From the NCBI GenBank assembly GCA_948146395.1, contig OX411557.1, positions 38,140,689 through 38,204,688 of the forward strand: DNA of 64,000 nucleotides, given 5' to 3'. Positions 32,401 through 37,012 of this stretch are shown piece after piece. Below the pieces are notes generated by a model. That model saw only the letters and a list, made by a program, of their open reading frames with translations. It did not search any database and was not told the origin of the DNA. This stretch comes from Fragum whitleyi (lineage: Eukaryota; Mollusca; Bivalvia; Cardiida; Cardiidae). Both the position numbers and the translations under genes were made by a program. Numbering within the stretch: position 1 is the first letter of the stretch; each line of letters begins with the position of its first letter.

Positions 32401-34835
32401 ACTTATCCCCAATGTTAACTATCAACCTGTGAAGTTTCGTGATTTTCTGTTGCATATTTTATGAAATATTCTATGAGATATGCTCTAGACAAATCTCAAG
32501 TTTTAAAATTAACAATCATTCAACATAGAAAATAAATAAAAAATATGTAAATATTGAGCTTTGCCCCAGTTGCAGGTGACCAACGTATTGAACAGGTACA
32601 TGTATGAGCCTGTTGGGCCATTCGTGGGATATACGGCTGGTGGCTCGGATAAAATGTTATGGTTAATCTTGTGTGAAAAACGGCAGGAATCCATGTGTAG
32701 GTGTAATATCCTTCGCGATAAATGCTATACGCTGAAAGTGGAGTTAAACCACATACAAACAAACAAAATATTTAACTGTCTGACTCACTTCTGGAAAGAA
32801 TTTAAGACTGTTTAAAACAGTCCACAATCTTTTTGTAAAGTTTAGCCCAAGTGGGTTCATGGGACTCATATTTGATAGTTTTGGGGATTTCTGGCTGCAT
32901 TTTGTGTGAATCTCATACTCGCTAAATCTACATCCCTTAGAAGCCAGAGTTTTAATATCCTGTTTTTCTTTGTTCGTGCTAGCAAAGAAGTTAGATGTGT
33001 ACTCAAAAATCGTTACAGTTAACAACACCCTGAAATTGACAAGGTGAATGATTTTGGAATTATTTGAAATAAAATTGAATGATTGTGTGGAGCGAGTTTT
33101 GGGTGAATTTAATGGAAAGTAATCCAATATGGCAATTATTTTTCAGGATGAACAGAATTAGCGATATAAATTACCTCCCTTAAAATAAAATAAGCATACA
33201 AGTTTTATAGATAGCTTCTTATTTCTTCAAGAACCTATTAGACGCTTACAATTCGAATTATGTCAGCGAAAGCGCGATTTTTCTCAATCCAAATTTATTT
33301 TGAATGACGTTGTTGAAACTATATTTTTCAATGAATGGAATGAATGATTGGAGCGCTGAGTGAGCGAAATAGATTTTTTTTTCAGCCTGAATGTTGGTTC
33401 TTTGATAAACAAAGCTAAATGAGCCTGTTCGTGACCTTTCCAACAGTAGGAAATTTGCATGAGCTGCAAACATTGAGAAGCGTACACAGCCACCTACTGT
33501 AAATGTTATGTTACCTGATGTATTTTAATTACTTTGAGACCTTATCCATCCACTAAACGCACGATGAAGACTCTGGTCAGACTGTGCGGATGCACAGGCT
33601 GGTCAGAGTCTTTGCTATGTACAAATATGAAATTGTTGGAAATGTCACGCAAAGGGTCGAATATTGATAACACCTGAATTGATCATTACTTTGAAATATT
33701 GGATGGTTTGGTCCCATGTTGTGGATATTTCATGAATGCTGTCAATGATTATATCCAAATAATTACAAAATTATTTTCACAATTTAATTTAGAATAGTTT
33801 TGTTCAGAGCCATAAGTTTTGAAATGAATTTCAAATTGTAGGTTTCTTTCCCTAAATTATCCAGGAGTGTGGGAGGGGGTAGCTAGGTCTCTATAAGTCT
33901 CTCTTTCTTACTGGTCTAATCGCATATACAGTTAAAAACATTGTGAAATTAATAATCACACAAATAAAACAATTCAAAAACCGATCTCTAAGTACTCCAG
34001 TCATACACTCATAGCATTTCAAATACTCGAACCAAACGTTCAAAACGCTTCAGAACAAGAACTTAATTCGAATTGGTCAATCATTCAGTGATTTCATTGA
34101 CTGACGTAGATATCGGCGCACCTGAATGGATCCATGAAGGCACAAAAGTCTATTTATAGAACAACAGGTAGATCTTATAAAAGGATGTAATACAAAAATA
34201 TTACCAACTTGGTTCATTTTGAAACATGTTGGTGATATAATATTACCTCCCTTTAACAAAATTCAAAACTCGTTCACCAAACTCATTCGATTACTTTCCG
34301 AAATCATTTCAACTCATTCATTGAATCAATTTCGTGCGGTTCTTTGTGGTACTCATTGAACCCTATAGAATTTCATTATAATTACAAGAAATTGAAAATT
34401 CATTTGCGAAAAGAGACCTTCTGTGAACTCAAAAAAATGATATACGGAAAAGAGATCAGGTCCAGCATAGGTCAACCAGAGGTCGGTTTTTTTTTTTTTA
34501 AATTCTTACACAGGAAGGTAGAATGATCATTCTAGATTCAGAAAACCACTAAATTGCGAAAAGTTTCGACCGTAGTCAGACTGCGCAGCCCGCGCAGTCT
34601 GACCAGGATCGGCACTTTACGCTCAACCCAGACGGTCCCTTTTCGTCTGACGAATCATATTTACCTGTAATCCCAAGAGAATACACAGATACCACGGCGG
34701 AACATCGTCAATTCCACAAACTAATTCTGTCTGATCATCTAACTCCGGTATTTCTTCTGTTTCCTCGTCAGCTTCAAGCTGTTTTTCAATTTGTTTTTCA
34801 TCAATAGTCGAAGGATAATCCGTTTTTTCCGACAT
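14408..34835 (-). CDS. SLC23A: SLC23-family nucleobase/ascorbate transporter, complete 13-exon gene (595 aa)
   Basis: Polytopic plasma-membrane carrier of the NAT/SLC23 family, which moves ascorbate (vertebrate SVCTs) or nucleobases/urate. Coding exons in transcript order are 34835-34665, 29738-29581, 28486-28386, 27244-27165, 26165-25984, 25300-25171, 23575-23419, 22857-22708, 21555-21452, 20882-20753, 18942-18802, 16933-16838 and 14595-14408. They sum to 1788 nt with every phase matching, and length is close to human SLC23A1 (~598 aa). Visible motifs: an acidic N-terminus; [10 protein letters not shown] near residues 110-119; the TM8 motif E352-x-x-G-D; the NAT signature Q402-N-V-G-S-I-G-L-T-K411; FVLDNTIPG then EERG near 525-540. 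Two sequons (N145, N150) lie in a predicted extracellular loop. Odd points: TM1 has Q57-Q58 where the family usually has Q-H, and the NAT motif begins with Q rather than the P of vertebrate SVCTs. Family assignment is secure; the substrate is not. Confidence 0.95.
14655..14778 (-). mobile_element. SINE-1 3' fragment
   Basis: GGTTTAACGTCACTTTCAAC, TATATCGCGGCGGG, and TACAACCACAACATTTTATC. Body fragment in complement, in SLC23 intron 12 about 60 bp upstream of exon 13. Confidence 0.75.
14828..15095 (+). mobile_element. Family C fold-back element (~265 bp)
   Basis: GGGCGTAACTCCCATTACGC, then a central palindrome (ATCATAACATCGAAACTACA/TGTAGTTACGACGTTTTGAT, 14918-14970), then GACATTCATCTTTTGTCACA and CTTTATCCTATATATTTTC. 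In SLC23 intron 12. Confidence 0.8.
15317..15911 (+). mobile_element. Family D MITE split by SINE-4
   Basis: Left end ATGTGACCCGTAACGCGAAA and right end AGTCGCGTGACGGGTCACAA are inverted repeats. SINE-4 occupies 15355-15697. SLC23 intron 12. Confidence 0.82.
15355..15697 (-). mobile_element. SINE-4, nested in a family D MITE
   Basis: Read on the minus strand: head GCCTCGATAGCTCAGTGGTT with B box GAGTTCGAGTCCTGG, body GTAAATGGGTAGCAGTGG, and an AT-rich ATAATATATA tail. The MITE's two halves lie on either side (15317-15354, 15698-15911). Confidence 0.82.
15942..16045. mobile_element. Family G fold-back element, diverged
   Basis: TTACAGATCCACAAGTTTAA, ATGATCAAATGTCAATTTTG, and an eroded right arm ending ACGTGTGTATCTATA. 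It lies immediately after a family D element. Confidence 0.7.
16737..16836. mobile_element. Family G fold-back element at the SLC23 exon 12 donor
   Basis: TAGACCCGCAAGTTAAAGTG pairs with CACTTAAACTTGTGGATCTA, and AGTGATCAAAGGTCAATTTT continues the stem. The loop is about 14 nt. The element's TA end overlaps the donor G|GTATAG. Confidence 0.85.
16838..16933 (-). CDS. SLC23A: SLC23 exon 12 (residues 502-534)
   Basis: Encodes [20 protein letters not shown] then FVLDNTIP, the last TM of the family. The donor CCAG|GTATAG directly abuts a family G fold-back element, whose terminal TAGATCC starts within the donor consensus. Confidence 0.95.
17189..17425 (+). mobile_element. Family D MITE, degenerate
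   Basis: AAAAAGTGACTCGTCAGCCA, then GAGTGCACGGACTGCGCAG and GGTTCGAAACG. Only the left portion is recognisable. SLC23 intron 11. Confidence 0.5.
17810..18350 (+). repeat. Tandem ~160-bp repeats (3.4 copies)
   Basis: Each unit runs from TCATCAA-[GAC]-TTAGCTTGC through CATAGCAAC to GATGTGCATAAT and CTACACATTGCCAT. Unit spacings are 159, 162 and 160 bp. It forms the core of the pearl/HINE-like element. Confidence 0.9.
18400..18432 (+). terminator. 3' terminal hairpin of the pearl/HINE-like element
   Basis: AGTCCCC-T-CCGGTG, loop TGAA, CACCGG-TA-GGGGACT. This GC-rich stem-loop resembles the subterminal hairpin that marks Helitron 3' ends. It is a DNA transposition signal, not a transcription terminator. 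Confidence 0.7.
18802..18942 (-). CDS. SLC23A: SLC23 exon 11 (residues 455-502)
   Basis: Encodes [20 protein letters not shown], then the hydrophobic [13 protein letters not shown] and [13 protein letters not shown]-x-V and SR are conserved in SLC23. A family B MITE begins about 15 bp upstream of the exon, leaving a very short pyrimidine tract (TTTATTTCTAG). Confidence 0.95.
18958..19374 (+). mobile_element. Family B MITE
   Basis: TTATAATATGACCTACGTTG to CACTCATTCAATATCCCC, with the AAAACTCGGCGCAGCCTCGTTTT hairpin region. It begins ~15 bp upstream of SLC23 exon 11. Confidence 0.87.
19586..19621. repeat. Short hairpin
   Basis: AGAAATTGCTT-AAAAAC-AAGCAATTTCT: 11-bp arms. The sequence TTACAAGCAATTTCT of the 42191 repeat is similar. 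SLC23 intron 10. Confidence 0.7.
20102..20268. mobile_element. Family E fold-back element (~165 bp)
   Basis: AAGGTAGTGAAACCGTAATA to GAACTATTACGGGTCTTCTA; a central hairpin TTTCCTAATGA ... TCATTAGGAAA. Almost the whole element is one imperfect stem. SLC23 intron 10. Confidence 0.88.
20753..20882 (-). CDS. SLC23A: SLC23 exon 10 (residues 412-455)
   Basis: Encodes [18 protein letters not shown] followed by [19 protein letters not shown]. The xSRRVI and KFSAL-x-ASLPxPVLGG blocks are family hallmarks. Acceptor ATTCCAG, donor TTTG|GTAATG. Confidence 0.95.
21452..21555 (-). CDS. SLC23A: SLC23 exon 9 (residues 377-411), NAT signature
   Basis: Encodes [20 protein letters not shown] and then the signature [10 protein letters not shown], which fits [QEP]-N-x-G-x4-T-[RKG]. 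Gln at position 1 is the form common in characterised nucleobase transporters; vertebrate ascorbate carriers have Pro. Confidence 0.95.
21575..21805 (-). mobile_element. SINE-1 copy, divergent
   Basis: Complement of tail GGGTTTAATACAACTTTTAA, body (CATATCTCGGCGGC) and head (GGGGATCAAACTCAGGACCT). It begins ~20 bp from SLC23 exon 9. Confidence 0.8.
21866..22455 (+). mobile_element. SINE-3, interrupted by SINE-1
   Basis: tRNA-like head with GGTTTCGATCCC, then GTGCTTTACATCGAGCACGT. After the nested SINE-1 the tail continues with CACTATCCCCCTAACAACTA, GTGGGCGTCGCTAAATGG and GCGACGATAAATAAACGG. Confidence 0.75.
22072..22368 (-). mobile_element. SINE-1 copy nested in SINE-3, 9-bp TSD
   Basis: Minus orientation. 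The CCTTGCACT duplication lies at 22063-22071 and 22369-22377, and the SINE-3 sequence resumes after it. B box in complement (GGATTCGAACTCAGG). Confidence 0.85.
22708..22857 (-). CDS. SLC23A: SLC23 exon 8 (residues 327-377), TM8 core
   Basis: Encodes [18 protein letters not shown], then [13 protein letters not shown] with the substrate-site motif ExxGD (E352, D356), then [11 protein letters not shown]. The donor is AGAG|GTTAGA. An earlier GTGGTAAAT after PSH is not used: reading through it gives HVVNRG, matching the family's HAINRG. Confidence 0.93.
22956..23010. repeat. Near-perfect 55-bp palindrome
   Basis: TTATGAAATGTTCGTAACCC-TATATA faces its complement with almost no loop. SLC23 intron 7. 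Confidence 0.92.
23083..23247 (-). mobile_element. Family B MITE, partial
   Basis: AGGGTATTGAATGAGTGGTC, GATAAAAACGAGGC and TTTATAATATGACCAT. Hairpin end only, in SLC23 intron 7. Confidence 0.75.
23419..23575 (-). CDS. SLC23A: SLC23 exon 7 (residues 275-327)
   Basis: Encodes [20 protein letters not shown] (TM), the loop containing [10 protein letters not shown], and WFRIPYPG entering the next TM. Donor CCAG|GTGAGT. Confidence 0.95.
23656..23940 (+). mobile_element. SINE-1 copy
   Basis: Head GCCGTCGTCATAGCGCAGTT with B box AGATTCGATCCC, conserved body, and tail CAAACAAACAAACAAAAACA. Near full length, in SLC23 intron 6. Confidence 0.88.
24190..24353. mobile_element. Family E fold-back element
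   Basis: GAGGTAGTGGAACCGTAATT to GCTTTTACGGGTCCACTACC. Same family as 20102-20268. SLC23 intron 6. Confidence 0.87.
24730..25133 (-). mobile_element. Family A MITE
   Basis: GTAACATCGTGAAATTGACA to TGTCAATTTCACCATGTTCT, with the central GGGAGGTAATAG hairpin. It ends about 37 bp from the exon 6 donor of SLC23. Confidence 0.85.
25171..25300 (-). CDS. SLC23A: SLC23 exon 6 (residues 231-274)
   Basis: Encodes [18 protein letters not shown] and then [11 protein letters not shown]. The SQYLKNV motif matches SLC23 members. The exon is squeezed between a family D MITE (about 28 bp upstream) and a family A MITE (about 37 bp past the donor). Confidence 0.95.
25329..25590 (-). mobile_element. Family D MITE, full length
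   Basis: TTGTGACCCGTCAAGCAAAA to CCCTTTTGCGTGACCAGTCA; central GTCAGACTGCGCGGATTGCG. It begins ~28 bp upstream of SLC23 exon 6. Confidence 0.87.
25628..25960 (-). mobile_element. Family A MITE, partial
   Basis: GAATTTGACACCCTCGACCA, AATCATTCTAAACCGAGCGG and the AGCGTCTCATTGGTCCACA arm. The second end is degenerate. It ends near the exon 5 donor of SLC23. Confidence 0.6.
25984..26165 (-). CDS. SLC23A: SLC23 exon 5 (residues 171-231)
   Basis: Begins [19 protein letters not shown] and runs through [20 protein letters not shown] to SKQWYIAIM. The family hallmark [I/V]GPLTIxPT is present. Donor AT|GTAAGT; the split ATG codon is completed by exon 6. Confidence 0.95.
26272..26517 (-). mobile_element. 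Family C fold-back element
   Basis: Same family inverted: AACTGTGACAAAAGAGGAAT, CGCAACTACAGCTTAATTAA/GCAGTAGTTTCGATGTTATG, and GAGCTACGCCCTTGG. SLC23 intron 4, ~105 bp upstream of exon 5. Confidence 0.8.
26522..26921 (-). mobile_element. Family A MITE
   Basis: Degenerate left end (AGTAACATCTTAAAAATAA), central GGGAGGTAATAGAATATCG, and right end TGTCAATTTCACGATATTCC. It abuts a family C element in SLC23 intron 4. Confidence 0.75.
27165..27244 (-). CDS. SLC23A: SLC23 exon 4 (residues 144-170)
   Basis: Small exon between ATTTCAG and GGAA|GTAAGC. It encodes [20 protein letters not shown] then KVRIRE, which is the divergent extracellular loop with two N-glycosylation sequons. The closing WKVRIRE corresponds to the conserved W-x-x-R-[ML]-R-E of the family. 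Confidence 0.9.
27395..27480 (+). mobile_element. SINE-1 head fragment
   Basis: GGGACCGACGTCATAGCGAA and CCCGGGTTCAATCCTGAACG preserve the A and B boxes of the SINE-1 tRNA-like head. The body is unrecognisable. It lies in SLC23 intron 3. Confidence 0.65.
27682..28370 (+). mobile_element. Family A MITE carrying a nested SINE-1
   Basis: AAACATCGTGAAATTGACAA to TGTCAATTTCACGATGTCCT, central hairpin AACAAAATTAGCGATATTTG, interrupted at 27878-28152. Its end lies about 15 bp from the exon 3 donor of SLC23. Confidence 0.9.
27878..28152 (+). mobile_element. SINE-1 copy nested in a family A MITE, 11-bp TSD
   Basis: Starts GGCCGCCGTCATAGCGTAGT and ends in AAACAAACAAATC. The 11-bp target duplication TATTTATAACT is intact at 27867-27877 and 28153-28163. 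It lies in SLC23 intron 3. Confidence 0.92.
28386..28486 (-). CDS. SLC23A: SLC23 exon 3 (residues 110-144)
   Basis: Encodes [19 protein letters not shown] followed by the start of the extracellular loop ([11 protein letters not shown]). Donor GTAGGT was chosen over a GTTTTT 4 nt further on, because only GTAGGT keeps exon 4 in frame. A family A MITE ends about 15 nt inside the intron. Confidence 0.9.
29385..29520 (+). repeat. (GAAA)n microsatellite
   Basis: About 30 GAAA units with few interruptions, 61 bp from SLC23 exon 2. Lys/Glu/Arg-rich frames here are artefacts. Confidence 0.97.
29581..29738 (-). CDS. SLC23A: SLC23 exon 2 (residues 58-110)
   Basis: Acceptor TTTTCCAG, donor TTAG|GTACTA. 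It encodes [14 protein letters not shown] (TM1) through [14 protein letters not shown] (TM2/3). The first residue, Gln58, replaces the His of the family's TM1 QH motif. Confidence 0.93.
29890..30640. repeat. CpG-rich island-like stretch with recurrent CCGAT motifs
   Basis: Many copies of GCCGAT/ATCGGC (e.g. AGCCGATTAG, GGCCGATTTT, ATCGGCCGAT, AGCCGATTGT), plus a hairpin GACTAGTTGGC ... GCCAACTAGTC at 30094-30135. Related GACTAGTCGCCGACTAGTCG occurs near 11943. No coding frame. Probably an unclassified mobile element in SLC23 intron 1. Confidence 0.5.
30664..31108 (-). mobile_element. Family A MITE, full length
   Basis: TGCAGTTAATAATATTGTGA to TTTCACGATGTTCTTAACTG, with hairpin AAAGGGAGGTAATAGGTATC ... 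GATTACCTTCCTT. It lies in SLC23 intron 1. Confidence 0.9.
31790..32010 (+). mobile_element. Degenerate pearl/HINE-like fragment
   Basis: AGGAGATAATTCTTGGACCG, then GTGAAGCAAAACTTGCAGAG and an ACAGACGGACGGATACACGG tract resemble the ends of ACGG-bearing mollusc elements. Similar but weaker sequence extends back to about 31200. Boundaries unclear. Confidence 0.4.
32685..32766 (+). mobile_element. SINE-1 3' fragment
   Basis: AGGAATCCATGTGTAGGTG, then GCTGAAAGTGGAGTTAAACC and ACATACAAACAAACAAAA. Divergent tail portion. Confidence 0.6.
33012..33372 (+). mobile_element. Family A MITE, right end lost
   Basis: TTACAGTTAACAACACCCTG to GGAGCGCTGAGTGAGCG. The left terminus and central hairpin are present. 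The right terminal repeat is missing. Confidence 0.8.
33560..33660. mobile_element. Family D core fragment
   Basis: GACTCTGGTCAGACTGTGCG pairs with GCACAGGCTGGTCAGAGTC (33568-33611), then ATGTCACGCAAAGGGTCGAA. SLC23 intron 1. Confidence 0.55.
33930..34355 (-). mobile_element. Family A MITE
   Basis: ATACAGTTAAAAACATTGTG to AATTTCGTGCGGTTCTTTG, with central GATATAATATTACCTCCCTT. It is directly followed by a family D element in SLC23 intron 1. Confidence 0.8.
34385..34661 (-). mobile_element. Family D MITE abutting the SLC23 exon 1 donor
   Basis: Left end TTGCGAAAAGAGACCTTCTG, central CAGACTGCGCAGCCCGCGC, right end GACGGTCCCTTTTCGTCTGA. Only about 3 bp separates it from the GT of the donor. 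Confidence 0.8.
34665..34835 (-). CDS. SLC23A: SLC23 exon 1 (residues 1-57)
   Basis: Starts at the ATG of MSEKTDYPS. It is followed by an acidic cytosolic tail rich in E and D, then [13 protein letters not shown] entering TM1. The donor is ACAG|GTAAAT, and a family D MITE begins about 3 nt into the intron. The reading frame stays open upstream to about 34883 without another ATG, and a possible acceptor (CTATAG) just before it suggests a 5' UTR intron. Confidence 0.9.
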
Positions 34836-35005
34836 ATTTGTTGTTTGTTTACCAGTGTCACTCGAGCGAATCAGATGTTTCAACTATAGATTCTCTTAAG
34901 CGGGGACAAAATGAATGCATAAAATGGTAAGGGCTTTAAACGGTTCAGTAAATCTTTGTATACTACAGTTATCATTTTAACAAACTTAGAGCATGTTTAC
35001 AATAA

Positions 35006-35108
35006 GTTTGTTTGTTTGAATGGGTTTTACGCCGCTTTCAACAATTTCGCAGTTATATCGCGGCGATCGGAGAATCTAACAATGGATAAATCTACGTACT
35101 TTCCTATT
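35006..35108 (-). mobile_element. SINE-1 3' fragment
   Basis: GTTTGTTTGTTTGAATGGGT, then TACGCCGCTTTCAACAATTT and GCAGTTATATCGCGGCG. Tail and 3' body only, upstream of SLC23 exon 1. Confidence 0.8.
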
Positions 35109-35111
35109 TGA

Positions 35112-35371
35112 TTGCCCTCGGGGACCAATCAGACGCTTTAAAATCCACACCAGCCAATAAAATAGTGGAATGAATTCGGTTTTTTTAATGAAACGGTGAA
35201 CGTTCTTTGCGATTTAGAATTGTTTTGGACTACATGTATTTCGAAGCGTTTTTTGAGATTGGAGTGGGTACATGTTTTCTTAATGCATTGAAGACAGCGC
35301 CTGAGCGAGAGATTTAGAATAGTTTTGATAGAGGTGAATGTCAATTTCACAATGTTACTAACTGTAATCGA
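35112..35371 (+). mobile_element. Family A MITE, right half
   Basis: CAATCAGACGCTTTAAAATC to TGTCAATTTCACAATGTTAC then TAACTGTA. It adjoins a SINE-1 fragment upstream of SLC23 exon 1. Confidence 0.75.
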
Positions 35372-36334
35372 AGCCAGACTACAGATTTAATTCTTGACGT
35401 TATATATTTGTATTAATCTCAAGAAATAAGATATTAATAAAATAAAAATGGTAACAAAAATCTAGAATGACGTAAACAAACTTTTTAGTACATGTATACC
35501 TCCACGTTTTGTGCTGTCTGATATGATTTTTCAACCGCTCCGTCGATATTTGAGAGAGCCTGCTTTTCAGAAGTAAAACCGGTATTATATATACGGATTG
35601 TCTGGCCCAGTGACCCAAAAAACCTTGCAACATTGCCTGTGAGAAGGTTTTTAATCTTTTATTAAAATTGCTTTGTACTTTTAGTGACCTTTCCGCGTTG
35701 CTTTCAGCACATTTGATGCAACGGTCCAAATAGTAAAAGAAGGTAATGTGAGGTAAAAGAAGAAAAACAGATTTGTGATTTTTTTCTTTTAGAAATTTTA
35801 TTCAGATCCTATCATCTCAATAATTTCGTTATAGACATTTTATTACATGATCTACAGCTGGGTCCGGCACTAACTATTTTTTTGCCACGAGCATGGAGGT
35901 CCTATTAGCCCTAAATATTACAGGTACTCCCTGATAAGAGCAAGTCCTTCATAAAAACTGTGCTTAATTTGTCAGCAATTTAGGAGTAAATTACAAGGAA
36001 AACAATGTGACAAGCATTTTTTTCTTTTTTTTTTCCACAATGTTTTCCATAGGATTAAGTTGCCTCTTATTAAAATAACTATGCAGATATGCACTATGAA
36101 AATAATATGGTCATTTCTTTCAGGTCTGAAGGACCTGCAGCATAGTAACATCTACCAGTCGTCCCTATAATCCATAGGTCTCGTGCCCGAGGACTGGTGT
36201 CAGTGTCGATCCCTGCATAGAGAGCTCACACGTTCAAACACTCACACAGAAAAAGAATTTTCAATTAAGTTTTATACCCGATCATGTATAATCACCTCTA
36301 AGTATTGCGAAAAACAACAGCTACAAAATAAGGA

Positions 36335-36702
36335 GCCCTGCGTTCATGTCGACAAAACTATACATGTACATACTGTTTGAAAATTAAACCCCTCTTTGGT
36401 GTGGTGTCCGTGGTCTAGAGGTAGAGCGTCGACCTCTTGACCCAAAGGTCGTGAGTTCGATTCCCGGGAGCGGCTATCGATCTTGGTTCTTTCATTGGCC
36501 CACACAATCGGCGCGAGTACTGGTGAATTTTCCAGGAAGCAGAATCGAGAAAGATTAATCTAAGTTGTAAGAACTTGTTTCCCAATCGATGTAAAATAAA
36601 TAGATTTAAATCAAACCCCTCTTTACATGTACACTTGCGTGCAAATGTGGGTATAATTTACAAAAAGTTTACTCCTTTTTGTCATCCCGAACGCAGGGCA
36701 GC
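36335..36702. mobile_element. Family F element split by SINE-2
   Basis: CTGCGTTCATGTCGACAAAA ... GAAAATTAAACCCCTCTTT, then SINE-2, then GGTATAATTTACAAAAAG ... TGTCATCCCGAACGCAGGGC. Confidence 0.82.
36398..36612 (+). mobile_element. SINE-2 nested in a family F MITE, 12-bp TSD
   Basis: tRNA-like head GTGTCCGTGGTCTAGAGGTA with B box GAGTTCGATTCCC, then a body with GCGCGAGTACTGG, AGCAGAATCGAGAAAG and a short ATAAAT-type tail. The duplication AAACCCCTCTTT is intact at 36386-36397 and 36613-36624. Confidence 0.9.
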
Positions 36703-36747
36703 ATTCAAATGACTGAATTTAAAAAAAAAGAAAGTCGATGCATACAT

Positions 36748-37012
36748 ATGTTACCCGGTACGCGAAAAGGGACCATTTGAGTTGCGCGTAAAGTTTCGAC
36801 CCTAGTCAGACTGCGCATATTGCGCAGACTTACTATGGTCCAAACTTTTCGCACTTTTCCTATTTTCTGAATCTAGAATGATCAGACTACCTTGTTGTGA
36901 AAGATTTTTTTGAAATGCGACCTCTAAAAGGTATATGCTGGACCCAATCTCTTTTCAAATATTTATTTTACAGAGTTCCCAGATGATCCCTTTTTGCGCG
37001 ACGGATCACATG
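36748..37012 (+). mobile_element. Family D MITE, full length
   Basis: TGTTACCCGGTACGCGAAAA to CCCTTTTTGCGCGACGGATC; central GTCAGACTGCGCATATTGCG. Intergenic, next to the family F/SINE-2 composite. Confidence 0.87.

Noticed and set aside
35400..35729. 109-codon frame upstream of SLC23 on the minus strand
   Set aside because: No recognisable domain, AT-rich C-terminal half with low-complexity composition, and no splice link to SLC23 exon 1.
36398..36475. tRNA gene
   Set aside because: tRNA-like head of SINE-2, with target duplications flanking the longer element.
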